DNA of 64,000 bases from Bacillus sp. HMF5848 (GTDB taxonomy: Bacteria; Bacillota; Bacilli; Bacillales; HMF5848). Below, one piece after another: positions 19,846-28,553 of this stretch. The notes beneath the pieces are model-generated. The model was not told the origin of the DNA and did no database searches. It saw nothing but the letters and a program-made list of their open reading frames with translations. Numbering within the stretch: position 1 is the stretch's first letter; each line of letters begins with the position of its first letter. The stretch is from contig NZ_RWIV01000001.1 in the NCBI RefSeq assembly GCF_003944835.1, positions 1,775,501 through 1,839,500 of the forward strand, read 5' to 3'. A program made the position numbers and the translations under genes.

Positions 19846-19877
19846 AAAAACGCATGAATAAGGCATCATGCGTTTTT
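19846..19877 (-). terminator. terminator after the YugN-like gene
   Basis: A 12-bp stem, aaaaacgcatga / tcatgcgttttt, with an 8-base loop; on the minus strand it ends in a T-run. It lies between the yugN-like gene and the AI-2E gene. Confidence 0.85.
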
Positions 19878-19884
19878 AAATAAA

Positions 19885-20244
19885 TTAATTCGCAATTGCA
19901 TCTAAGCCTTTTGCAACTCTCTGTAAAATTTCCTCACAAGTTTTAATAAGATTAGGAGGGAAGTTTTCTCCTTCTCCGTACTCAACTCCGTGTGGGTAAT
20001 AATGTTTTCCTAATAATGGTGCTAGAAGTTGAATAGTAGCGTGTTTAGCGCCAACATCGCCGTCAATAGCATAACCAAATATACGTAAATAGAAAGTTTC
20101 ATCTTTTATTTCAAATTTTCGGTCGTATGTAACGCGTTCATAGTCCCATTGACCTGCTCTAACAAATCCATTTTCCTGTAATAAATCATCTACTCTTGAT
20201 AAGTCTGCTTTTACATTTTCAATTGCTGAAGCTTGTAACTTCAT
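19885..20244 (-). CDS. YugN-like family protein
   Basis: A 119-residue soluble protein with the YugN-like family pattern: WDYERVTYDRKFE, FYLRIFGYAIDGDVG, then LLAPLLGKHYYPHGVEYGE. No catalytic residues are known to me and no function is established for the family. The start is ATG at 20244, behind ggagggagag; an upstream GTG would add nine residues that encode the ribosome site. The position between ctaG and the ylbB homologue suggests it corresponds to ylbA of B. subtilis, but that is an inference. Confidence 0.85.
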   Translation of the reverse strand: MKLQASAIENVKADLSRVDDLLQENGFVRAGQWDYERVTYDRKFEIKDETFYLRIFGYAIDGDVGAKHATIQLLAPLLGKHYYPHGVEYGEGENFPPNLIKTCEEILQRVAKGLDAIAN

Positions 20245-20421
20245 TCTATCTCTCCCTCCCTGAATAACCAAAGCGTATCTAATTTAATAATAGTATGAAC
20301 GGGCAGAAGTTGCAATGAATTGCTTTATTAAACAACAATATTATGTTGAAAAATTTTATGTTTTTTATGTGATATTTTAAATCGATTTGTAAAAACTAAA
20401 GATGAAAGGAGGGAACAAAGT

Positions 20422-21045
20422 ATGAATAAAATTTTAACCTTTCTGTTTGCTATGGCGGTAGTATTTACTTTTGCTAATCCTCACATTGCAAACGGACAAA
20501 CAACTGATACATATACCGTTCAAAGAGGAGACTCTTTGTGGAAAATTGCAGTAAAGTATCAAGTTGGCATCTCAGAAATAATATCTGCCAATCCTCAGTT
20601 TAAAAATCCAGATTTAATTTATCCTGGACAAAAAGTAACGATTCCATTATTAACTGGAGTTAAAAGTATTGAAAGTCAAGTTATGCAGCTTACAAATCAG
20701 GAACGTGCAAAATATGGACTTCCTGCTCTGAAAGCAGATTGGGAGTTATCAAGAGTTGCGCGTTATAAGTCTGCAGATATGAGAGATAAACGATATTTTG
20801 ATCATACGTCGCCAACTTATGGTTCACCATTTACGATGATGAAAAACTTTGGTATTTCATATCGATCTGCTGCAGAGAACATTGCTGCAGGGCAAACAAC
20901 ACCGAGAGATGTTGTTAATGCATGGATGAATAGCTCTGGTCATCGTAAAAACATCTTAAGTAGTGGCATGACACATATTGGCGTTGGGTACGCTCAAGGT
21001 GGATCTTACGGACATTATTGGACACAAATGTTTATTGCTAAATAA
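20422..21045 (+). CDS. secreted LysM plus CAP-domain protein (YkwD/SafA-like)
   Basis: A 207-residue exported protein. A signal peptide (residues 1-25, cleavage near ANG) is followed by one LysM peptidoglycan-binding repeat (about 30-76: YTVQRGDSLWKIAVKY and LIYPGQKVTIP) and a CAP/SCP domain (about 88-205) with the family motifs NQERAKYGLPAL, RYFDHTSPT, AAENIAAGQ and the W-x-NSSGHR-x-N core. Bacterial CAP proteins are cell-wall associated with unknown activity; several Bacillus ones are sporulation proteins. Ribosome site: aaaggaggg. The next gene, a CBS protein, follows after 53 bases. Confidence 0.92.
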   Translation: MNKILTFLFAMAVVFTFANPHIANGQTTDTYTVQRGDSLWKIAVKYQVGISEIISANPQFKNPDLIYPGQKVTIPLLTGVKSIESQVMQLTNQERAKYGLPALKADWELSRVARYKSADMRDKRYFDHTSPTYGSPFTMMKNFGISYRSAAENIAAGQTTPRDVVNAWMNSSGHRKNILSSGMTHIGVGYAQGGSYGHYWTQMFIAK

Positions 21046-21098
21046 GGGTGGTGGTATCACTGCCCTTGCTTTTTCATTTTCTTAAAGGAGTGATTGCA

Positions 21099-21536
21099 TT
21101 GGAGAAAACAGTTCATGATGTTATGACAACAAATGTAGAAAGTGTGACTTTATTAGATAATGTTTTTGAAGTTGCTGTCAAAATGAGAGATCTTAACGTA
21201 GGCGCTATTCCTGTTGTGGACGAAGGTAAGCTCATTGGTATCATTACTGATCGTGATCTTGTGGTCAGAGGATACGCAGAAAAGCGCTCAGGCTCTAACG
21301 AAGTTAAAAATGTGATGAGTGATAAATTAGTGACAGTAAATGCTTCAACTACATTAGAAGAAGCTGCTAATGTTATGGCCGAACATCAAGTTCGTAGGCT
21401 ACCTGTTGTAGAGGGTGACAAGCTAATCGGTATCGTATCATTAGGCGACTTATCACTTGAAAAAATGTCAGATCAAAAAGCAGGACAAGCACTTCATGAA
21501 ATCAGTGAACCTTCATCGGATCAGATGTCACATTAA
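21099..21536 (+). CDS. ylbB: CBS-domain pair protein YlbB
   Basis: A 145-residue soluble protein made of two CBS domains (about 8-60 and 70-125), the nucleotide-sensing Bateman module, with no attached catalytic domain. Motifs include VHDVMTTNVESV, GAIPVVDEGKLIGIITDRDL and RRLPVVEGDKLIGIVSLGDL. The likely role is binding adenine nucleotides, but no partner is known. The start is TTG at 21099, 8 bases behind aaaggag; a GTG-type start at 21048 would add 17 hydrophobic residues and lacks a site. Position matches B. subtilis ylbB. A strong terminator follows. Confidence 0.9.
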   Translation: MEKTVHDVMTTNVESVTLLDNVFEVAVKMRDLNVGAIPVVDEGKLIGIITDRDLVVRGYAEKRSGSNEVKNVMSDKLVTVNASTTLEEAANVMAEHQVRRLPVVEGDKLIGIVSLGDLSLEKMSDQKAGQALHEISEPSSDQMSH

Positions 21537-21559
21537 AAGCTAATATTAATACTTCTATA

Positions 21560-21596
21560 AATCAAGCTGTTCTAAAAGAACAGCTTGATTTAATTT
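21560..21596 (+). terminator. terminator after ylbB
   Basis: A perfect 14-bp stem, aatcaagctgttct / agaacagcttgatt, with a 3-base loop and a following T-rich tract. Confidence 0.88.
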
Positions 21597-21845
21597 GAAC
21601 TTTAAATTGAACTTAGCTTACTTTCCTAACGAGGTGATAGACCCTTTTGTGCGTAATTCTTTAAAATCGAGAATCGCTGGACTTATCCATATTTTTAAAA
21701 AAAGATCGAAATATCCTTTCCTTGGCCGTTAAAACTAAAATCTATTAAAACACTCTACTAATTTGCATTCGGATGAATATTTAATAGCATGGTGAATATA
21801 TTGTTACAAACGGCAACAGTTTTTTGACTAGGAGGATAAAGGGCG
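21597..21845. other. ylbB-ylbC gap
   Basis: Apart from the terminator at its left end and the aggagga ribosome site of ylbC at its right end, I see no gene, repeat or clear promoter in this A/T-rich stretch. Confidence 0.6.
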
Positions 21846-22919
21846 ATGAGATATTTTAAAGGTCATATATTCATAGTTTGTCTAGTAATAATCATTTTAT
21901 TAATAGGATTAAATGAAATAAGGCAATTAAATAAAAGTTCTATACCAGTAGCAAATTTAGAAACATCTACAGAGCATGTGGATAGTCAACCTGAACTTAA
22001 ACAAAAAGAGACACCTTCAAAAAAAGAAAAATTAACGGGAATAAATTCGTTTATTGGTCTAACTAGTAAAGAAGTGATACAAAAATTTGGAGAGCCTACT
22101 AGGATTGATCCATCAGCTTATGATTACGAATGGTGGGTTTATAAAAATGATCTGTCTTCCTATGTTCAGTTCGGTGTTGAAAACGACAAAGTTGTAACTA
22201 TATATGTAGTAGGAGAAAATATTAATGTTTTTCCTTTTAAAATAGGTGAGTCCGTAGAGGGGATTCTAGAAAAGCACTCTATTACACCTTCAATAGAAGT
22301 TAAACTTACTGATAGTACGTACAGATTTAATCTAACTCCTCAAGATATGTTAACTAAGCCTGTTGTAAAAGTTGATAACAATGTTTACGCTCAAATTTAC
22401 ATTGATACCATTACTGAATCAGTTTTAAGTATAAGGTATATGAATCAAGAGACATTAGTTAAATTAAAGCCTTATGAGTTGGTATACCGTGGTACACTTA
22501 GAACAGCACAAGATGTCTCAGCAGCAAAGTGGCGAGAAATTGAAAAAGGAAGCGCTTTGCAAATATTTGATGTGACAAATGTTTTGCGAAGTAGATATGG
22601 CCTACCTCCTGTCTTATGGGACGAGAAGACAGCAGAAGTAGCTTATATGCACAGTAAAGACATGAATGAATACAATTACTTTTCTCATACATCACCTACT
22701 GCAGGGGGATTATCTGATCGCCTTAAAAAAAATGATATTTTCTTTAAAATGGCCGGTGAGAATATTGCCGCAAAGTATGTAGATGGATTAGCCGCTGTCG
22801 CTGGTTGGGTTAATAGTGCAGGTCACCGTGAAACGATGTTTAATGGTGAATTTTCTCACCTAGGTGTTGGGGTATACGAAAGGTATTTTACTCAAAATTT
22901 TATTGAAGAATGGTCATAA
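21846..22919 (+). CDS. ylbC: YlbC-like CAP-domain protein, membrane-anchored
   Basis: A 357-residue protein with a single N-terminal membrane segment (residues 5-25) that probably anchors it outside the cell. A CAP-associated region follows (about 60-215; note KFGEPTRIDPSAYDYEWWVY), then a CAP/SCP domain (about 235-355) with NVLRSRYGLPPVLWDE, FSHTSPTAGG, AGENIA and GWVNSAGHRETM. Function is not established for the family. Position and architecture match B. subtilis YlbC. It starts behind aggaggataaaggg. It is the second CAP protein within 2.5 kb; the other has LysM instead of the associated domain. Confidence 0.9.
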   Translation: MRYFKGHIFIVCLVIIILLIGLNEIRQLNKSSIPVANLETSTEHVDSQPELKQKETPSKKEKLTGINSFIGLTSKEVIQKFGEPTRIDPSAYDYEWWVYKNDLSSYVQFGVENDKVVTIYVVGENINVFPFKIGESVEGILEKHSITPSIEVKLTDSTYRFNLTPQDMLTKPVVKVDNNVYAQIYIDTITESVLSIRYMNQETLVKLKPYELVYRGTLRTAQDVSAAKWREIEKGSALQIFDVTNVLRSRYGLPPVLWDEKTAEVAYMHSKDMNEYNYFSHTSPTAGGLSDRLKKNDIFFKMAGENIAAKYVDGLAAVAGWVNSAGHRETMFNGEFSHLGVGVYERYFTQNFIEEWS

Positions 22920-22928
22920 TCATGTAAG

Positions 22929-22960
22929 AAGCCGCGATACCTTGAGGTAGCGGCTTTTGA
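22929..22960 (+). terminator. terminator after ylbC
   Basis: Two-part stem, aagccgc / gcggctt with inner tacc / ggta, followed by tttga. It lies between convergent genes. Confidence 0.75.
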
Positions 22961-22999
22961 AGTTGGTGACAATCAATCAAACTCAAGCTGAGCTAGACT

Positions 23000-23491
23000 T
23001 CAACCTCTTCGAATAATAAAAAATGAGCCAGTGCTGTGTGCCATTAATACATTATCATCACGAAAGACTTTTCCTTCCACAACAATGATTTTTGTGCCCT
23101 TATGTATAATGGAGGCTATACAACGGAATGAATCACCAATACCAGGTGCAACATAATTTATCTTAATCTCAGTTGTAACAGCAGCAAGGTTCTCAGCTAA
23201 CACTTTATGTGCAAGATTGCCCATGGCAGAATCGAGTAGAGTCGCTGTCATACCACCATGCACAATGTTTAATGAATTTGCAAGTAACGGTGAATTAGGA
23301 ATAATAATCTCAAATGTATTTTCATCAATCATAGTTCCCTTCATATGTAACAAATTACTGATGTATGACATATTACTCTGTTTGTATGTTTTGTATATAG
23401 CTTCAATCGTGTCTCTTACTACTTGTTTGTCTCTTGCAGACCCATTTGTGAAAATTTCTTCTATCATCCTAAGTGAAGTTGTATTCTCCAT
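23000..23491 (-). CDS. hotdog-fold thioesterase (PaaI-like)
   Basis: A 163-residue single hotdog-domain protein. The PaaI-type signature is visible: NIVHGGMTATLLDSAMGNLA, where the His-Gly-Gly turn and the following aspartate (acting as the general base/nucleophile) lie, then EIKINYVAPG on the next strand. Such enzymes hydrolyse acyl-CoA thioesters, with substrate unknown here. The start is ATG at 23491 behind gggggac on the minus strand. It is convergent with ylbC and divergent from ylbD. Confidence 0.87.
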   Translation of the reverse strand: MENTTSLRMIEEIFTNGSARDKQVVRDTIEAIYKTYKQSNMSYISNLLHMKGTMIDENTFEIIIPNSPLLANSLNIVHGGMTATLLDSAMGNLAHKVLAENLAAVTTEIKINYVAPGIGDSFRCIASIIHKGTKIIVVEGKVFRDDNVLMAHSTGSFFIIRRG

Positions 23492-23635
23492 TTTGTCCCC
23501 CATTAAAATTGTTTTTTTATATACTTCTTATTTTATATTTTATCAGAAATTTCAAAAATACAAAATTGGGCGAACCAACTATAGGTTGAATGCTTACGAT
23601 ATAGTAAGTAATTGTATTGATACGAGGTGATTTCC

Positions 23636-24043
23636 TTGGCAAAACAGCTTCATCCATCTGTTCAACAATTTAAAGAGTTTGTAAAGAACCATCCTAAACT
23701 AACGAAGGATGTGAGAGCGGGAAAGACGACGTGGCAGGAAATTTACGAAGATTGGTATATATTCGGCGAAGAAGACGAGAAATGGAACAGTTATAGAGCT
23801 GTGAATAGCAATGAAAGTAATGAAGATTCACAGCAAGAAAGTTCTGGTGTTATGTCGACTATTTTAAATTCACTTAAAAGTTTAGATGGTGAAAAGCTAC
23901 AAGTGCAGATATCAAACCTAAATGGAGCTATTTCAGCTATTCAAAATGTTTTACAACAATTCCAAACAGACCAAAACTCTTCAAATAACACAAGCGGAGC
24001 AACACAAGATAACCGTTCGCCATTTGTGTTCCGAAAGGATTAA
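23636..24043 (+). CDS. ylbD: YlbD, sporulation-associated coat protein family
   Basis: A 135-residue hydrophilic protein with the characteristic N terminus KQLHPSVQQFKEFVKNHPKL and the WQEIYEDWYIFGEED segment of the YlbD family, annotated as a putative spore coat protein. The C-terminal half is a Ser/Asn/Gln-rich tail. The start is TTG at 23636, behind gaggtg; an in-frame GTG at 23627 overlaps that site. ylbE follows after 5 bases, suggesting one transcript. The coat role is family annotation, not shown by motifs. Confidence 0.88.
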   Translation: MAKQLHPSVQQFKEFVKNHPKLTKDVRAGKTTWQEIYEDWYIFGEEDEKWNSYRAVNSNESNEDSQQESSGVMSTILNSLKSLDGEKLQVQISNLNGAISAIQNVLQQFQTDQNSSNNTSGATQDNRSPFVFRKD

Positions 24044-24048
24044 CGTAC

Positions 24049-24288
24049 ATGCGTGAGGAAGTGTATACATTTCTAAAGTCAAACAAAGAAATCAAAAAAT
24101 TTGTAAGGACTCAACCGCAATGGTATCGTCATTTGCTACGACGTCCAACAGAAACAGATAAGTTACAGCTTGCTGCTATGCAATATTATAAAAAAACAAT
24201 CCCTGATAAAGTCGAGCAGTTTTCTCAATCAATAAATATGGCAACAATGATGATGCAAATGTTTCGAATGATGCGTGAAAAGGATTAA
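24049..24288 (+). CDS. ylbE: YlbE family protein
   Basis: A 79-residue basic protein of the YlbE family, with FLKSNKEIKKFVRTQPQWYR at the N terminus and a methionine-rich C terminus (ATMMMQMFRMMRE). No function is known. It follows ylbD by 5 bases and ends at a terminator, so ylbDE form a small operon as in other Bacillus genomes. Confidence 0.88.
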   Translation: MREEVYTFLKSNKEIKKFVRTQPQWYRHLLRRPTETDKLQLAAMQYYKKTIPDKVEQFSQSINMATMMMQMFRMMREKD

Positions 24289-24293
24289 TTTGG

Positions 24294-24324
24294 GTAGCCT
24301 ATGATTAATAGGCTACTTTTTTTT
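24294..24324 (+). terminator. terminator after ylbE
   Basis: A perfect 9-bp stem, gtagcctat / ataggctac, with a 5-base loop and a run of eight T. Confidence 0.92.
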
Positions 24325-24600
24325 ACGGATAGGAAAGTATAAGTTTGTTTACCTAGAATAGTTTCTAGCTCCAGCGCCCAGCCAGTTTTTCATCTATGAA
24401 TAATCTTCCTTGAGTATTTTGTGAAAAGCATGATATGAAATATGATGCTTTTCACAGCTCGAGGTCTTAAGCGGTCCCCTTCCGGAGGGAAGACCCTGCG
24501 GGGACGTCTTAAGTTGGTCGAGACTGACCAAGGTGCTTGCGCTTTTCTTACTCTAAAGGTAAATAGTTGAGACAAGAATAGAACTTCGCAAAAAGGGCTC
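24325..24600. repeat. interspersed repeat copy A (with hairpin)
   Basis: This gap has no gene but the longest copy of a repeat found elsewhere in the window. It begins taggaaagtataagttt...acctag, continues ctagctccagcgccc, holds a perfect 12-bp hairpin (24420-24431 with 24445-24456), and ends with ggtgcttgcgcttttctta near 24550. The pattern resembles intergenic repeats I know from Bacillus genomes. The rest to 24744 has only the ribosome site of the next gene. Its hairpin also occurs in copy B at 40246-40282. Confidence 0.7.
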
Positions 24601-24744
24601 AGCACTTGTTAAGGTCGAGTCGATTTAGGAAATAAGCAACTTTACTTTTTGTATGGAATTGTTCGTTCCTTAATCGGGCTTCTTTAGGGTGAGAATACAT
24701 AATGTTCACTGATTTTTATTACTTATTCGAAAGGATTGATTACA

Positions 24745-25188
24745 TTGAAAAAGCTATTAATTATTTTGAATACTGTTTATATGCTAGTTGGCTGTCAACA
24801 GGACAAACCAGAGCCGCAATCACTCATAATTCAACCTGTAGAGATTATTAATCACTCAGTTGATGTTATTCCTGTTACTGCAAAGTCTACCGGGAAAGAA
24901 AAAAGATCCATGACAATACGACACCATGTAAATAACAACGATGTATATGTTGAATGTATAGTTACAGACTTTTCCTTTCAAAAAGATAAACAAAATAATG
25001 TGGAGGGAGAGGGGCATCTAGTGTTGTATTTAAATGACCAAAAGCTAGACACAATTAAAACCGCTGCTTTCATTATCAAGGGCTTACCTAAAGGAACACA
25101 TAAAATTAGGGTTGAACTTGTGCACAACAATAATAATGAATATGGTTTACAAAAGGAATTTACTGTCACTATTCCAGCAGAAGGTTAA
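24745..25188 (+). CDS. small putative lipoprotein of unknown function
   Basis: A 147-residue exported protein. The N terminus is LKKLLIILNTVYMLVGCQ, a hydrophobic stretch ending in the lipobox LVGC, so the mature protein would be lipidated at Cys17 and lie outside the membrane. The mature part has two beta-rich segments and ends HKIRVELVHNNNNEYGLQKEF, reminiscent of small immunoglobulin-like extracellular domains, but I do not recognise the family. The start TTG at 24745 lies 9 bases behind aaagga; the in-frame TTG at 24736 is too close to that site. It sits between ylbE and ricF, where B. subtilis has no such gene as far as I recall. Confidence 0.75.
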   Translation: MKKLLIILNTVYMLVGCQQDKPEPQSLIIQPVEIINHSVDVIPVTAKSTGKEKRSMTIRHHVNNNDVYVECIVTDFSFQKDKQNNVEGEGHLVLYLNDQKLDTIKTAAFIIKGLPKGTHKIRVELVHNNNNEYGLQKEFTVTIPAEG

Positions 25189-25266
25189 TTCCTCAATCTA
25201 ACAATGAGCATAGCTAGTGTATCCAGTAAGGCTATGGTAAAATAAGAGACGGAGGTGAAGCTTTTT

Positions 25267-25713
25267 ATGATAGCAACACTAGAAAAAGTGCAAATTTTAG
25301 ATGAGGCAGATGGCCTTGCAAAAATGATCTTATCATCTGACGTAGCTGATCACTATCGTCATTGTTTATATATACTAAAGCATGATAAAAACGCGCAGTC
25401 TTTTATCAGTCAATTTATGAAAGCAAAAGACCAATTCGAAGATGTGCAGCGGTTCGGACGATATCATCCAGATTACAAAAAGCTTTCGTCTCAAGTACGT
25501 CAGCTTAAACGGGAGTTAGATCTTCTAGAGAGTGTTGCTAACTTTAAAAAAGCCGAAAATCAGTTACAGCATCTACTAGATGAAATTAGCGTCCTTATTG
25601 GTCATTCTGTATCAAAACAGATTAAAGTTGCTACAGGTAATCCCTTTTTTGATACAGGATCTAACTGTGGAACGGGTGGTTGTGGTACAGGTGGCAAATG
25701 TGGGTGTTCATGA
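25267..25713 (+). CDS. ricF: RicF (YlbF), Y-complex subunit for RNA processing
   Basis: A 148-residue helical protein of the Com_YlbF family. With RicA (YmcA) and RicT (YaaT) it forms the Y-complex, which binds iron-sulfur clusters and acts with RNase Y in mRNA maturation, influencing competence, biofilm and sporulation. Visible are the helical core (QFEDVQRFGRYHPDYKKLS) and a C-terminal cysteine tail CGTGGCGTGGKCGC, typical for RicF and used in cluster binding. The ATG at 25267 matches family N termini and lies 11 bases behind ggagg; the GTG at 25255 overlaps that site. Confidence 0.92.
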   Translation: MIATLEKVQILDEADGLAKMILSSDVADHYRHCLYILKHDKNAQSFISQFMKAKDQFEDVQRFGRYHPDYKKLSSQVRQLKRELDLLESVANFKKAENQLQHLLDEISVLIGHSVSKQIKVATGNPFFDTGSNCGTGGCGTGGKCGCS

Positions 25714-25731
25714 TTGAGTAGAAATGATAAT

Positions 25732-25762
25732 AAAGAAGTGGGGATGCCTACTTCTTTTTATT
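25732..25762. terminator. terminator between ricF and convergent ORF
   Basis: Stem aaagaagt / acttcttt followed by tta and tttt. It overlaps the 3' end of the gene on the opposite strand and can serve both. Confidence 0.7.
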
Positions 25763-26080
25763 TTGCTTGAAACGTATGCAGTCTTTGCAGAAATTACCAC
25801 AACAAAACATCTTCTCTTGTGGCACATAAAAGCGATGGCGAAATACTAAAAGGTTATTCTCTTTTCTAATAAATACTGTCTCAAAGGTAATTTGCCTGTT
25901 ATGTACAGCTTTTTTGCTGGACTGATGAATTATATCTATCCATTCATTTACAAGCAATTGCTTGCTTGTAGTTATATAAAGAAATGGTATACCTGCATGT
26001 TCTGTTTTGTGGAATTTTTCTACATAAGCATTTTGCTCTAGATGTCCAAAAAAGTCATTCCATACTGTATGTAAAACCAT
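25748..26080 (-). CDS. small protein with cysteine-rich C terminus, unknown
   Basis: A 110-residue protein I do not recognise as a named family. The body has several His and aromatic residues (YITTSKQLLVNEWIDIIH). The C terminus reads MFCCGNFCKDCIRFKQ: four cysteines in a CC-x3-C-x2-C pattern suitable for metal binding, followed by a lysine tail. The ATG at 26080 has a cggagag site. It faces ricF across a shared terminator and is divergent from ylbG. Codon usage looks like its neighbours. Confidence 0.7.
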   Translation of the reverse strand: MVLHTVWNDFFGHLEQNAYVEKFHKTEHAGIPFLYITTSKQLLVNEWIDIIHQSSKKAVHNRQITFETVFIRKENNLLVFRHRFYVPQEKMFCCGNFCKDCIRFKQNKKK

Positions 26081-26191
26081 GATTTATCTCTCCGTTTTTT
26101 TAATTTTCATGACAAACATGGCAAGGAAAGATTGAAGTGTCTTTCATGCTGTGCTAGACTCAAATTAAGTTGTATATGAAGGGGAAAGACT

Positions 26192-26476
26192 ATGATGATT
26201 GAATCTAAACGTCAAGGGATTATTGTGTACTTGCACAATTTAAAGCACGCCAAAATGCTACGAAAGTATGGGAACGTTCACTATATTTCAAGACGTTTAA
26301 AATACGTCGTATTGTATTGTGATATGGAACAAACGGAAGGTTTGATGCAAAAACTTAAGAGCCTTCATTTTGTTAAAAGAGTTGATCAATCGTACAAACC
26401 CTTTTTAAAGCTTGAATATGAGAATTCAAAGCAGGATAAAAAGGAAAAAGAATACGAGTATAAAATTGGTATATAA
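26192..26476 (+). CDS. ylbG: YlbG family protein (DUF2129)
   Basis: A 94-residue protein of the DUF2129 family, recognised by [33 protein letters not shown] and [13 protein letters not shown]. The fold is predicted ferredoxin-like; no activity is known to me. The first ATG at 26192 lies 8 bases behind aaggggaaag; a second ATG at 26195 is equally possible. Position after ricF and before rsmD matches B. subtilis. A strong terminator follows. Confidence 0.92.
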   Translation: MMIESKRQGIIVYLHNLKHAKMLRKYGNVHYISRRLKYVVLYCDMEQTEGLMQKLKSLHFVKRVDQSYKPFLKLEYENSKQDKKEKEYEYKIGI

Positions 26477-26483
26477 ATATGAG

Positions 26484-26520
26484 AAAGGATTGAAGAGTAT
26501 GATACTTCAATCCTTTTTGT
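26484..26520 (+). terminator. terminator after ylbG
   Basis: A near-perfect long stem, aaaggattgaagagtat / atacttcaatccttt, and a T-run. Confidence 0.92.
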
Positions 26521-26638
26521 AGTTAAGAGCTACTGACATCCAGCAACCCAGTAGGCTAGGAGTGAAGAAATAAACGAGGGCCTTCACTTTTTAGTGTTGG
26601 CCCTTCTCGCTGCTGAATGTTTGCTGATTTATTTAAGT

Positions 26639-27016
26639 TTATTTCAGTGGTGGGATAATATGGTTCAATCTTAAAACCCCTATTAAATATTGATAATATA
26701 AATTTCTTTCGGCAAAAAATAATGAAGACTTAACTGAAATATATGTAATGGGAACCTTTATCCTTTCACTCAATTCTTTAAATAAATCAAAACGTTTGCT
26801 GTTTTCTGGAATGCCTTCCCGACAAATGTAAAGAGGTTGAAAGTTTCCTGGATCTGTGGGCGTTAAAATAACTACTAAAGAAAAAACGTTTCTATTATTT
26901 ATAGTAGCCTGCAACGCAAGGAGTTTTGTTATTCTATGTTTATTGTTGTTAGCAACTTCAAGTAATTCGTAAATATCAGAATACCCTTCGCCTAGTTCGA
27001 TAAAGCGTTGTATCAT
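26639..27016 (-). CDS. conserved small Bacillaceae protein (DUF7147-like)
   Basis: A 125-residue soluble protein starting MIQRFIELGEGYSDIYELLE and ending YYQYLIGVLRLNHIIPPL. I recall close relatives in other Bacillus genomes next to ylbG and rsmD, some annotated without good reason as methylthioribose kinase; it is far too short for that enzyme and has no kinase motif. The ATG at 27016 follows tggaggt on the minus strand, so five upstream residues from another frame-compatible start are dropped. Function unknown. Confidence 0.78.
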   Translation of the reverse strand: MIQRFIELGEGYSDIYELLEVANNNKHRITKLLALQATINNRNVFSLVVILTPTDPGNFQPLYICREGIPENSKRFDLFKELSERIKVPITYISVKSSLFFAERNLYYQYLIGVLRLNHIIPPLK

Positions 27017-27437
27017 CTGTTGCACCTCCACTTTCTTTTTATTTTACGTAATACAGTTATAATGACGCAAGTGGTTTGTGATTGTAAGATAATTTCCAAC
27101 ACTTTTAATGCTTGCATGACAAAAATACCCTGCAAGAGACCCTGCAGGGTTCCTTCTAACTTTGAATTATCTTCAAAACAGAAGGCAAAGGGAGAGGAGA
27201 AACCGGAGGAAGAACTTATGGGGAAACGTAAGTCTTCTCCGCGGTTGGCAACAACATCGTCATGATGCTGTCACTACTCATTATGACCATAAAAAAGTGA
27301 GGTATACATGTAAACTTATCATTTTTTATGGGAGGGGCTTCATTTTTCTAATTGTGACGCCAATATTAAATATGGTACGATTATTAGGATAAAAAGAGTG
27401 TAACACTCTATATATATTGAATTAAAGTGGTGAGTGA
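27017..27437. other. gap upstream of rsmD
   Basis: No established gene. A well-spaced ribosome site (ggagga at 27204-27209) precedes ATG 27218, which opens a 15-codon frame ending at 27265; a second frame to 27392 continues it by sequence character (His-rich then hydrophobic). A palindrome, agagtgt-a-acactct, lies at 27395-27409, just upstream of the gtggtga ribosome site of rsmD. A ccctgca / tgcaggg pair lies at about 27129-27149. Confidence 0.5.
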
Positions 27438-28498
<1,061 letters not shown>

Positions 28499-28503
28499 TC
28501 AAT

Positions 28504-28540
28504 AGGATACCCTGTCTCTTTTCTTAAGGGTATCCTTTTT
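28504..28540. terminator. terminator between coaD and ylbJ
   Basis: A perfect 10-bp stem, aggataccct / agggtatcct, with a 13-base loop and a T-run. The genes are convergent. Confidence 0.85.
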
Positions 28541-28553
28541 GCTAACTAATGAG

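Noticed and set aside
19812-19869. A longer start for the AI-2E family gene at 19869
   Set aside because: It would translate through the terminator hairpin of the upstream gene and ignore the aaaggag site before TTG 19812.
26576-26605. gagggcc / ggcccttctc inverted pair after ylbG as a second terminator
   Set aside because: There is no T-run after it and a strong terminator already lies at 26484.
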